A DNA stretch of 64,000 bases from Trematomus loennbergii. Taxonomy: Eukaryota; Chordata; Actinopteri; Perciformes; Nototheniidae. The stretch spans positions 15,276,643 through 15,340,642 of the forward strand of contig JAAOOA010000027.1 in the NCBI GenBank assembly GCA_012861695.1, written 5' to 3'. Below the pieces are notes generated by a model. That model was not told where the DNA came from. It searched no databases and saw nothing but the letters and a program-made list of their open reading frames with translations. The translations under genes were made by a program, and so were the position numbers. This document shows positions 23,723-36,700 of this stretch, piece after piece (position 1 is the first letter of the stretch; every line of letters starts with the position of its first letter).

Positions 23723-26700
23723 ATGAAGTGCCCAGGTTGTCGCCATACTATTTCGGAGAAGAACGCCAAGTTTTGCAGTGAGTGTGGCCATAAGCTATCA
23801 GTTCAACCTGCAAACACTCAGGGTAAGTAAGACATGTGGTTTAACATGAGTTATTTACATAGAGAAATTGAATGATGAGGTCCACACAATATAAAGTTAC
23901 GTGGTTATAATGTTTTTTTTGTTTATAAAACATCCATAATATGATTTAAGAACCAATCATGTTTTGTACATTAATATTGTTTAACAGTGTGCCATAGAGC
24001 TTTTTTTATTTAAGCTGGTAGTCTAAATGGCATAATATTACCACAATCTTTGTTTTGAACATAAATAAATGTCACTCTATCCCTAAATGATAAATAAAAC
24101 AACTTGTCTGTAAAGAAATTAAGAAGGATGAAAGCTGATTCAGAAGTGGGCTCAACTTTTCAAAACCAAAATGTTTTCATGAACCCATTTGACATCTGTT
24201 TGTCAAGTGTTAGTGTTATTCTCTTACCTCAAGATGGCAGCGTCTCTTCATTATCCGTTCACACATTTTCAGACAGCTGGACACATTGAGATTAAACAAA
24301 CAGCATGTGACATAATGATCAGACTTTTGTGTTTTTTTTTGTAACTTTGAATGAAAACAGAAGTAAAACAATTAATGTAATTTGGCTGGAATGCAAATAA
24401 GACTTAGGCAATGCACTGCCATTGATAACCCTCTAAGCAGACTGCACTTTGTAGTTATAATTCCTTCTAATTGTCACACTGGTTTATACACGTTCGGATC
24501 TAGTCTGATTTGTCACCCCATATCTTTATTCCAGATACAGGAGATGAGCCCAAACCCTTGGTAGCAGACTCAGAAGGTACATCAGATAAATCAGTTTCAA
24601 AAAATGTGGACAACAAAGAGTCGAATAGATCCCCCAAACGACCAAATGATGAGACCATCAGCAACCCAAAGAAAAAGGTGCGTGTAACTGTCTTTTTTGT
24701 TGGTCTACAGTGACTTTATGAGTCACAATCAAATGTTAATGTAACGTGTAACCTACCCTTTTGCAATTGAAGTCTGCAAATGGTTATCTACAAGTCTTTG
24801 TGCTAGAGTTTAGTCAGAATGACACCTTCCTGTTTTTTATTTGCTATAAATGGAGAGTTGTATCAAGGTCTGTTTCACCATTGTGCTAATTGTGATGTTA
24901 TTGCGTGTGATTATGTTGTCCGTCATTTAGAAGAGCGATCAGAAGTAGTTTAGATCTTAAGAAATCTGAAATGTCTGCCATTAAAACAAAAAAGTGTTTG
25001 ACTCAACTTGATTGTGGCATAGTTTTACATTAGCAGTAAAGGATGGTTTTGTAAAACTGATTTTCCACTGTCCGGTCTTCATAGAAAAAGAAGAAGAAGA
25101 GGAACAAAAGAAGAAAGAAGGCCCCTTGTCATCAGACCAAGACATGTCTCATGTCTCACTGGGAGACAGCCAAGGAAAGAAGACTCAGGGCGGGCCAGAC
25201 TCTTCTGACAGTGAAAGCTCAGAAAATGTAATGGATGACACACCAGAGTCCCTCCAAGATGGGCCCTCCTCACTAGAGAGCCAGCCTAGTTCAGTAGCAG
25301 CTGACATTCCTGCGGGCCCATCTGAAGACAAACAAGAGGTTCAGAGTGAAATGGAGGCTTTAGCATTAGAGGCAAGAACTCCGATTCATTCTGGGGACGC
25401 TCCAGGTATCACTGTTGAGGGACAGAGCAATGCACTGAAATCAGCTCAGGATCAGGCTCTCAACACAGCACCAGCTGACACTCAGACTCCCATCCAAGAA
25501 GACAGCAAGAGTGAGAGCAAGACAGTAACTTCTCAGGCAGGTTCAGGCAAAGGGAACAAGGCAACAAACCTACAAGATGAAAATACTGAAAAGAAAGGCT
25601 CAAAGAAAAGGAAAGACTTGGACGCCAATAAACCACCTGCAATGGACCAGAATGCCAACGTAGAGAAAAATGAGAAGCAGACAGGACAAAGCAAACAGAA
25701 GGGAAAGAGTCAGCAGGAGCAGAAACAGAATCCGATGGTGTTTGGGCCTCAAACACCTTCAAAGGTAATGCAGACTAAAATGTATGAAAAGGAAATGTTA
25801 TTGAATAAAATACGTTTTTTGGTGCAGAATGTTTATTCGTTTTTTTTATTTGGTTCAAGTTGTATATTTAACATTCGTGTTTAATGCTACTTTTTCCAGG
25901 CTGACCCCACAGGCTCTAGCGTCGACGCGGAGCAGACCCTGGGGGCTCAGCAGTCTGGCAGCGAGAAGGACTCGACGGCAGAACAAACCCCCGACAAGGG
26001 AAGTAAACAGGACAGCAAGGAGCCCAGCACCCATGATGAGCCGCCCCCCAAAAAGTGAAGAAGCCCTCTCACACAATGGCACACATTTGCTTTGGATCCG
26101 TTTTATGTGTGTTATATAATATCTTATTATTTGTTTCTGCTTTTCAGGGTGAACAAGAACATTCCTGCGGGCCCTTCTGAAGACAAACAAGAGGTTCAGA
26201 GTGAAAAGGAGGCTTTAGCATTAGAGGCAAGAACTCCGATTCATTCTGGGGACGCTCCAGGTACCACTGTTGAGGGAGAAAGCAATGCACTGAAATCAGC
26301 TCAGGATCAGACTCTCAACACAGCACCAGCTGACACTCAGACTCCCATCTCAGAAGACAGCAAGAGTGAGAGCAAGACAGTAGCTTCTCAGGCAGGTTCA
26401 GGCAAAGGGAACAAGGCAACAAACCTACAAGATGAAAATACTGAAAAGAAAGGCTCAAAGAAAAGGAAAGACTTGGACACCAATAAACCACCTGCAATGG
26501 ACCAGAATGCCAACGTAGAGAAAAATGAGAAGCAGACAGGACAAAGCAAACAGAAGGGAAAGAGTCAGCAGGAGCAGAAACAGACTCAGAAGGTGTTTGG
26601 GCCTCAAACATCTTCAAAGGTAATGCAGACTAAAATGTATGAAAAGGAAATGTTATTGAATAAAGTATGTTTTTTGGTGCAGAATATTTATTCATTTTTT

Positions 26701-27753
26701 AAATTTGGTTCAAGTTGTATATTTAACATGCGTGTTTAATGCTACTTTTTCCAGGCTGACCCCACAGGCTCCAGCGTCGACGCGGAGCAGACCGTGGGGG
26801 CTCAGCAGTCTGGCAGCGACTCGACGGCAAAACAAACCCCCGACAAGGGAATTAAACAGGACAGCAAGGAGCCCAGCACCCATGATGAGCCGCCCCCCGA
26901 AAGGTGAAGAAGCTCTCTCACACAATGGCACACATTTGCTTTGGATCAGTTTTATGTGTGTTATATAATCTTTTTATTTGTTTTTGCTTTTCAGGGTGAC
27001 CAAGAACAAGAACATTCCTGCACGGGACAGTCTCACAATTTACTTCCATGCAGTTCTCTCAAAGGATTTCAAATTTGATCCTGAAGAAGATCTTATCTTC
27101 ATCAGGGCTGGGCACTCCATTGGAACGTGGGACAAAAATGCAGTTGAGCTGTCTGTGACCAGGTATTATGCTTACGCTTATTCTTGGGTGCATCGTCAAT
27201 TAAGCTCAGATGGTGGCCTAATATATGGGCTTATCAAACATTAATTAATCCAAAAAATCACTTAAAAATCTAATCTTGACTTTATTTAGAATTGATTTGC
27301 TAATTGGAAAAAATACATGTTCCCCACCCAATCATTGCAAGCATACACACTACACATAATTATGCAGCTTGGTTTGTATATGTTGTATACAAACGGGCTG
27401 TATCTAGAATTAAACTGCCCCACTCAGAGGCAGAGGGAAATATGGATGTGAATTTGTATGAGTTTATTGAGAGACTTGCCTGCTCTTATTGTCATATCTC
27501 ACTGACTTAACGCCCCATACATTTGACTTTCTTGTCTTCTTTCACAGGGACCTTAAAGAACATGGTTTTCTGGTTGAGGGCAGTCTGACTACAAAGAAAA
27601 CTGAAGCTGTATCTGTGTCAATACCGTACAAATATGTTGTCTATAAAAACAAAAAGAGCAAATACGAGCATGAGTACATATACAAACTGGATTCTACTCA
27701 CCAGATTACCAACAGGTGTTTGTTTGTGAAACCCGGCCTTGTCACTGACGACG
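23723..27753 (+). other. rnf213: rnf213 segment 1: zinc ribbon, disordered linker, CBM20-like domain
   Basis: Exons: 23723-23822, 24535-24677, about 25102-25764, 25900-26054, 26148-26619, 26755-26903, 26995-27162 and 27548-27753. Exon 1 starts MKCPGC and has a second CSEC, a four-cysteine zinc ribbon as in human RNF213 (MECPSC..FCSQC). The next five exons encode a Ser/Glu/Lys/Gln-rich linker with no fold. Exons 7-8 encode the CBM20-like domain (LTIYFHAVLS, FIRAGHSIGTWD, IPYKYVVYK). The exon 3 acceptor is uncertain: the AG at 25084 would put the linker out of frame, while the AG at 25101 in the GAAGAAGAG run keeps it in frame. Confidence 0.85.
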
Positions 27754-30700
27754 GTAAATGTAACCTTCACTTGGTCTATTTTTAATCATAGTTGCTGCAT
27801 GAAAATGGTATTTGATTATCATATTATGATGTATTTACTTGACACGCATAACATTTCTGTTGTTTCTCCTTTTGTAAAGGGGACTGGCATCAATATGATG
27901 ACATCATTTGTGCCGAGCCATCGAAGAACATGCTGAAGCGCATTAAAGAAACTTTCTGGCCTGACCAAAGGAAGAATCTGATTGAAGGCAGAGAGATCGC
28001 AGGGAACATCATGCTGGAGTCCATATTTGATCTTCTCAGGAGCTGGACTCATACCAATTTGAGAAGTTTTTTGATCCAGCTGAATCAGTTCTGTCAAGTT
28101 TATGGAGATCCTTTTGTGTATGAAGAAAAACAAAAGAAGTGGCACTCTTTAGACTATGGGGAAGAGGATGTAAGTTCATAATCGTTGTGTAAAGATACTG
28201 CATGCCCTCAGGTATGGCTAAACCATCTTACTCCTTACCTCTGCTTCTCTGGTATAATTTCCTAGGTGAGAAGGATGCTGAAAGAATTCATGCTGACAAA
28301 GGTTATTCCTCTGAGGAAGGATGGAGGTGGGGAGATGCTCTACACTCAGGATCGCATGAGAGCAGCTGTGATCATGCTATATGTATGGAGACACCATAAA
28401 CTCAGACTGGAAAATGGTGAGCTCAATCAGCTCTGCAATGCACTCTGTTTACTCAAACGGGACAAAGAAGAGTTCCTCGGTTACTGGGCAGAGTTTTCTC
28501 AGGATGTCGCTATTCTCAACAAAAAGTAGGTAGCGATCTACAAATGTAAGAGCAGCCAAAGATGTTTTTCTATTCAGATGCTCATACTATTTTCTTTGTT
28601 GTAGTCTGACAGATATGTTGGTGTATCTGATAAAAGAAGTGAAAGCAGCGAGAATGCCTCGATGGATTCTTGTCCTGCCGCTCCTCCACCTTCTCAAAGG
28701 CAACACGAAGCCCTTTGAAGTACCAACTTCTGGGAACTCAAAGTATGGTGTGGCCTGGGCAGGTTTGCAAGGCCTTGAAATTGGTACCTCAGCAGCATAC
28801 ATGAACAGTGAAGACAGGAAGTAAGATTCATGTCTTTCAGTACTTTTGTTCAGAATATATATTGCTGTACATGCATTTTATTTGATTGTCTATTTTCGTT
28901 TTAGGTCTTTAGTGAATCTGATGAAAAACAACAGTCACTTGATGGAAGTGGATGCACTTTTTGTGCGATCCTGCATGTTCCTGATCCCATTGGATGATCT
29001 GATGGAGTGTAACCTCATTGACATTGAGCTTTTGGACATGCTTCATGTTTTCACTAATAAGGCTCCTCAGGATATTATGAGCAGTAACTACCAGGTGAAG
29101 TGGAACATCTAGTAAAAATAATATACATTTCAGGGTTTTAGCAAGTTTCACTAAATTAATTAATTTTTGGATTTCTGCTTTTCAGACAGTATCTCACATT
29201 CTCTCACATATCCAAGAAAAGCTTGTTGAAGAAAAGTACAGGTAATTTTCCGTTTTATATTCAGTTGGTTTGCAATTAAAAGTGTAAAACAAGAAATGTG
29301 TCAAATGCATGAAAAGAAAGACGCTTGAGTGTTCTTCCAGTCTTAGCAATATTTTTTCCAGGTTCCTCCCACAGTCTAAAGGCAGGCAGATGAGGTCAAT
29401 TGTTAACTCTAAAGTCAGAGACAGACAAATTGTTTCTATTTCTTGGTTTAATTGTTACCATACCAATAGTTCACATTTTAAGACTTGGGATTTGTTCTTT
29501 TTGTATCTTTTTATGACAATTGTACTGTGCAGAACTTGAAATCAAATGTGTATACGGATGGTAATATGTGAACTAACTTTCTATTGTTTGTTTTTATTTA
29601 AGCCTTTTAACTGAGGCGTATAGGAAAGAGTGCCTTGACACATCAGTGAAACTGTTGGAAAAGCTCTGCAAGGGAGTCAAACCGGCATCTTATACCCAGA
29701 ACTACCCGGATATAACTGTAGCTTGCATGAATCTGGTTGCATCCGTGTCAGACTTTGTTCACAGTAACAAGCCACAGGTATATGAAGTGAATCATATAAG
29801 GCAAGCTATTGGCATTTCATAGAGAATTCATTCTTTTTTTAAATCTCAAATTCTGTAATATTGCTTCTTATGTAGGAGACTCAGAAAGGAGAGAACGAGC
29901 AGCATTACGCTAAAGAACTGATCTCTCGGGCGATGTCCATCATGAGAAACTGGATCAGTCAATCCTACAGACAGAGTTTGCTAAACAGGGCACTTTCATC
30001 CATTTACACCAGAGTTGAAGCCACAGCAGAGACTGAAGTGAGCAGTTTGTTTTATTTTATTAATGAAACACAAAATGTACAGATGGATGCTCACAACCGA
30101 TCATCAGTAGAGAAAGTTGGAAATGTTTTCTTCTGTTTGATTGTGTTTAACAGATGTGGAACAACATCATGTCCATCCAATTCAAGGATAAAGATTGCAC
30201 ACAAGTATGGAGAGAGACATTCACAATGGATTTTGAGGGCAAATACAAACTGGTAAGTGATACTTCTTTTACACATCACTGTTCATTTTCGGTAAACAAC
30301 ACATATTTACTATATTCTCTCATCTGCTTTTAGGAATCTGCTGTGGATCAAACAGAGTTTTACTGCACAAAGATAGAGGAACTCATTGAATCCTATCCGC
30401 TCGTTGCTGCTAGTGTCGAGAGGTGTGCTCTTGAGGCTGTTACATCTTTATGCCAGGTTTGACAACTTCTTAAAATCTATAACTTATTATATTGGTTCCT
30501 TGTTTTATTACAGTCCTGGACGGATATAAAAGATTCACAGTAATGTTTATGACCGTTTTTCCTCATAATGTAGACTAAGTCTGAGGGGAAGCTGTTGGAG
30601 AGGTTCAAGGTAAACTGGAAGTTCGGGAAACTCATATCAGCCATTATCGAGAAATCCTGGCCAAAGGACCGTCAAGGAAAATATCAGGAAGATGAACAAT

Positions 30701-33700
30701 TGGTCCTTCAGCACCTACTCTCCTGGACTGCCGCCAAAGACTATTTCAAACTACATGGTATCTCCGCTTGAATAAATAAACCAATTTAAACATGCACACA
30801 CTAAATAGAAATAATCTGTAGAGTTATGAGGTTTAATATACTTGTAAAAAAAGCCAGCTAACAGAAATAGACTCACTTAATGACCTCATGGCAAAAGATA
30901 ATCATTAGAATATTTATGTGGTTTTAGACAAAAAAACTGCCATATCATTCCTCTAATTGCAGGCGCAGATGAAAAGCTGATCAATGAGCTCTCTCAAGAT
31001 GCCAGGGACCAAATCGCCATTGCAATATCATCATTCACAGCCATCAACAATCAACTGGTCCATGGAACCATAAAGACCAGCCTGCTGAAAATCATTTTGG
31101 ACAGGAAAACTGCCTTCTTAGATCTGCTGAAGATTGGTAAAACAGTCTGCTTCACATCACATGTATTAAACAATAAATAACCCCCAAAAATGCTATTTAA
31201 TTTCATTGTGCAAGCATAATAGTAACTTTGAGATGTTTGTGTTTGAATTGATATTTATACAGAATGCCTCTCTGAGAATGAACAATACAGGGATAATGAC
31301 AAAATGAGGAGACTGTTACAATGCAGAGAGGCTGAATTGAACGATGTGTACCATGAGAAGGACCTTGTGGACATTGTCTTAACAATGAGCCACAAACTTG
31401 GGGAACATATGACAGGTATGGTGGAAAGTCCTTCTGTTTGGTTTCCTTATCATAGTTGCAGCAGAGCTAACGTATGCTTATTTAATTTCCATGACAGTTG
31501 ATCTTGAGGACATGGAAAAGAGAAACCAGGTGAACGTGGAATCGATGCCGCTGAACGATTTTATGGAGGTTCATCCATTTGAACAGCTGGCCACACCTAA
31601 AGCGGGTGTTGTCACCTACTTTAATCTGGGTGAAGAAATCAAAAACATGGGCGAGATTCTGTTCACCTTCAGAGACAGTCATATATTCAAAGTGTGTTGG
31701 GAGAATCAAGCCAAACTCATGGTTGCAGAAGAAATGGCAGACGCCGACCCTGGTGCACTTCAAATAGCGGACATTAATGCAACACCAGAAATGATACACG
31801 ATGACATTTTCGAGCCTTGCTATGATGAATACAAAGGCATCTACACTCGTCTGAAGAATAGCAGTATAAGGCTCGAGGAGGTAAACCAGCTTTTCCATGA
31901 TTACAAGGGCAGGTACGAAGAGCTTGCAAAGGACCTGGACATCATGTGCAGAATTGATAAATCCACTGACAAACAGTGGATCCACAGCAGGGTTCAACAG
32001 ATCGAGCAGTATCACGAACTTCATCTAGCTGTGGCCTCGGCTCAAATTATCATGAAGGTCAAAGAGGCGCTTTGTCTCCAGGGGGACTTCAGGGTTCTGG
32101 AGACACTCACTGAAGTTGTAAGTGGCTATGAACTAAGTATATTGCACCCAACAAAGATTCCACATTACATGTATGTGAAAATCAATACGGGTATATGTAT
32201 TTTTTTAATATTGTCTTTTCACATTCTTCTCCCTTCAGAGCCATGCAGACTTCCAGAACGAGCCGCTGAATCGGATTGACAATCACTTGATCCAGGCAAA
32301 GAAAGTGCTGGTGGACATCACTGAGGCTCGCAGACTGTGCCTGCAGGAGCTGGGACTCCGAGGACACTTTGTAAACTGGGTTAAAGATTCACTTGAAGGT
32401 ACAGTAAGAACAGTTACAATATGCTGTATTAACAAGGCTTTTATTGCTGATTATTGCTGAAATTAGCTAAAACAATTATTATTTGCTTTCAGATATCAAT
32501 GAGTTGAAGGTGTTCGTTGACCTGGCTTCTATCTCTGCGGGAGAGAATGACATGGATGTGGATCGTGTCGCCTGCTTCCATGATGCTGTCCAAGGATATT
32601 CTTCAATGCTTTATGAGCTCAAACAAGATGCTGGTTTCAACATCTTCAAAGACGTGCTCGAGAAGCTCTGGAAAGCTTTGAAGAATGACAGCAAACTACC
32701 AGATAAACTGGTGAGAAAGCCAATACTTCTTCTGAAATATTAAAGCTTAAAACTTACTTGTGTTAAAAATAACCCGTGTTGACATTGTTTCTCTGTTGTT
32801 ATTGTACAATTTACTTAGTTTCAAATTTTTTGAATTAGACAATCCTCTGACATATAATAATAATAGCGATTGCAAACAGTAAATTAACTACAAACACTCG
32901 TGTGAAAGTTTTTATCATACGGTTAGGCTAATTGGGTTAACCCCAAGTATTTGTTATAGAAACGGAATATTAATCAGCACATTGCCAATCTTATCTTATT
33001 TTTTAGCGGGACAGTGCACGGCATTTGGAATGGCTGAAGACTGTGAAGGACAGTCATGGATCGGTGGAGCTGTCATCTCTTTCCTTAGCATCAGCCATCA
33101 ACAGCAAGGGTATCTACCTCATCAGTGCACAAAATGTAAAAAAGGTAAATAACAACATCCAAGATGATAGCAACCTTACATACATGAAGTACAGGGGTTG
33201 TCTCTGAGAAAGTTCCTACAGAATTATGTATGAGATTATATTTCTGTTTTTCGTTCCAGTTGAGTCTTGACTCCGCCTTGAAGCTGCATATTCCAGAGGA
33301 GAATGATGAGGGTCAGAGGATGCGCTGCTATTCTCTTGAGGACCTTCGAGAGCTGCAGAACAAACTTATGCTCATGTCTGGCAAAGGGGATCAAGGGCAG
33401 AATGAAGTTGATCACTTTGCAGAGGTATAATAATAATAATAATAATAACAATCCTATAATATTTTTTTTTCAGTTTTTCCTATCTTTCAAAGTTTAACAT
33501 TTCTTAAAAATATTGAATATACCATATACAGTATGTCTCCTGATTACCAAGTACATACAAAAGATGATGCAATGTATAATCTGACGATAGGTTTGTATTT
33601 ATTTTTCAGGTTTTTGCTAGTGTTCAAAGACTAGCTGAGGCATTCATTGCCCTCTACACTGCTGGGAATCCTCTTTTCAGGCACTGGGAAGCACAGATCA

Positions 33701-36700
33701 ACTGCAGTTTGAGCAGTAAGGAACCCAGCATTATGATGGACTTCAACCTGGGCAGTGTTCTCAGTGTTGTCATTGTGGAGGGCAGCATAGTAGAGCAGCT
33801 TCCTAAATTTTGCAAGAAAATTGAGAAATGCCTAGATTATTGGATGAACTTTGTGGACAAACAGAGGTCCGAGCATTACTACCTGAACTACTACACAGCT
33901 GAACAGATTGTCTACCTCTGCAGCCAGTTGACTCAGCAAAATGTGGCCAAAATTGAGGACCAAGTTCTCATGATGCTCTCATTTGTCAAGCCAAATTGCA
34001 CAGCTTCAGACTTGAGGCAGGTCTGGCATACACTCCAGTATGAGATCCTCACCAAACCACAAGAGCAAAATGATGAAATTGAGTTTCAGACTTTTGTTAT
34101 CGTGCCAACAAGTGAGCTGGGAGACACAGACGTTGCCAATGAGATGGATTCTCTCAGTCTTGTGGTCCGAGCAAATGGTGTGCAAATATTCTATCAGATA
34201 TGGAATGCTTATATGAAAGACATGACAACGTATCTTCCACACATTCTTGATATACATAGTCTTGGAAGACTGTTGGAATTACTTGCCAACAAAGAAGAAG
34301 ATAGTGAAGAAGATGAGAGTGATGAAGACATTTCTGATGATGACACCAGACATCTTATACTGAGGCAGCTACCCAAAGGCATGGCCGCCGGAAATCCAAA
34401 CCTCATTGTTTGCCCGCACGATGAGGTGTTGACATCTTGCATCTCCATTTACATGAGTAGTGAAGCAGAGTCACTTCCCACCTATGATGAAGTCCTTCTG
34501 TGCAACTCCTCAACATCGTACGAACAGGTGGAGCTATTCCTCAGACGCTGTCTCAGCCAAGGATACAGGGGACAGAAGATATACACTCTGCTGTACGGAG
34601 ATCTGCTCACTTATGATGTGAGCTCTAAAGTTGAGAACTTTTTTCAGAGAAGGAAAATGCAGAGCCGAAAAGACTATAGACTTGTCCTCATCTGCAGCTC
34701 TGAAAGAGAACATGCCTATCTTCCTTCAGCCTTCAGCCAGTACAGATTGCACATGGTTCCCCAGGAGCCATTGGACGGGATCGAGAGATACCTCCACAAA
34801 CACTACGTTGTTCCAGCAGATCAATGCAGCGCTGCAGCTGTGTTCAAAGACCGCTTGCGCGTCGGTGTTGTGTCATCCAAAAGGGCTGGTGTTGGTTAGT
34901 ACATGTGTACAGTACTCCGCTGTTTCAAAATGATGATGGTGAACTTAAGTAAACTCTTAAGAGTATTAATACCCATAATAAAAACTTTCTTTTTAAATGC
35001 AGGTAAATCTCTCTACATCAAGAGGCTGTATGAAAAACTGAAACACTCCACCAAAAAGCCATCAATGATGAAATGTATTCGCCTGATCGAACCAAATGTT
35101 GACGAGAATGTCATCCTTCAATCTTTGTTGAACACCCCCAAAGGTGAAGAACTCACGATGTTCCATTTTGACGTCACATCATCGGTAAATATGAATCTTA
35201 ATCTTAATGCTTATCTTGAATATTGCCTAATAAATATTTAGTAACTCGAAAGCTTACATATAAGGTTAATTGGGCTGTGTTTTATGTGATTCAAAAGGTG
35301 CAGAAAGGTCTCCATGAGTTTCTTTTCAAATTGTTGATCCTGCGCTATTTGATGGACTCTGAGGGAAAGACGTGGAAGTGCAGTGACAAGCAGCTGTATC
35401 TCATTGAGATGTTAGAGCCGACTGTCATGTCAACTAGAAATGTTTCACGGCAGGTAAGACTTTTAACTTTTTGGGAATTATGCTAATCATTCGTCATCTG
35501 ATTCTTAAACCGTTGCCGATGCTTTATGTGTTTTATTTTCTCTTTTTCTGCATAGGCCGAAACTTTGAAAAGCACATTCACAGGTGTGTTTCCAAATATT
35601 TTCTGCCGACCACCCAAAGAAGTGCTAATGTTGGAGATCAAGAAGCAAGATGATCCTTTTTTTGAGACCAATGAAGAACCACGAATGGATGAAGAAGAAT
35701 ACAGGAGTGCAGCCTTTCAGCGGCCATACCAGTATCTCACACGGTTTCATAACCACAATGATCTTGATTTGTTCAAATACCAGGATGTTGAAGGGTCACA
35801 GGTTGAATGCCTTCAGATGCTTCTCATGTTCTGTGGAATGATGGATCCATCCTGGGCAGAGCTGAGAAATTTCGCATGGTTCCTCAATCTTCAGCTGAAA
35901 GACTGTGAGTCATCCGTCTTTTGTGACCCTGAGTTAACAGGAGACACTGGATTGACTGGTTTCAAAACCTTTGTGGTGGACTTCATGATTCTGATGGCAA
36001 AAGACTTTGCCACTCCATCACTAAGCATCTCTGACCAGAGTCCTGGCAGGCTGCAGATGGACATGACTGGTGTCAAAGACGAAGACTTGGCTCCTTTTCT
36101 GATCAGAAAGAGATGGAAACCGAACCATCCATACATCTTCTTTAATGATGACCATGTGTCCATGACCTTTATTGGCTTCCATCTTGTGCCCAATGGCCCG
36201 AACTCTGTTGATGCCATCGATCCCACTTCTGGAAGGGTGATAAAAAGAATGTCATGACAAATACATTGTATGAAGGCCTCAAACTACAGAGAGTCCCGTT
36301 CAACATGGACTTTGATCTCCTTCCAAGAGGAGAGAAAATAGAGCGACTCTGCAATGTTCTTGGTATCCAGTGGCCCCTTGACCCTGATGAAACCTATGAG
36401 CTTACCACTGATAACATACTGAAGATGTTAGCAATCCATATGCGCTTCAGGTGTGGCATCCCTGTCATTATCATGGGAGAGACGGGTTGTGGTAAGACAG
36501 GCTCATTAAATTCCTTTGTGAGTTGCGAAGGAGTGGAGTGGCCACTGAGAACATGAAACTGGTCAAGGTGCATGGGGGCACAACTTCTGAGATGATTTAC
36601 ACCAAGATCAGAGAAGCTCAAGACCTTGCTTCTATCAACAAGGGAGACTATGGATTTGAATCTGTTCTCTTTTTTGATGAAGCCAACACAACCGATGCCA

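Noticed and set aside
25460..26617. Two similar 100-codon minus-strand frames
   Set aside because: They are antisense shadows of the duplicated rnf213 linker exons.
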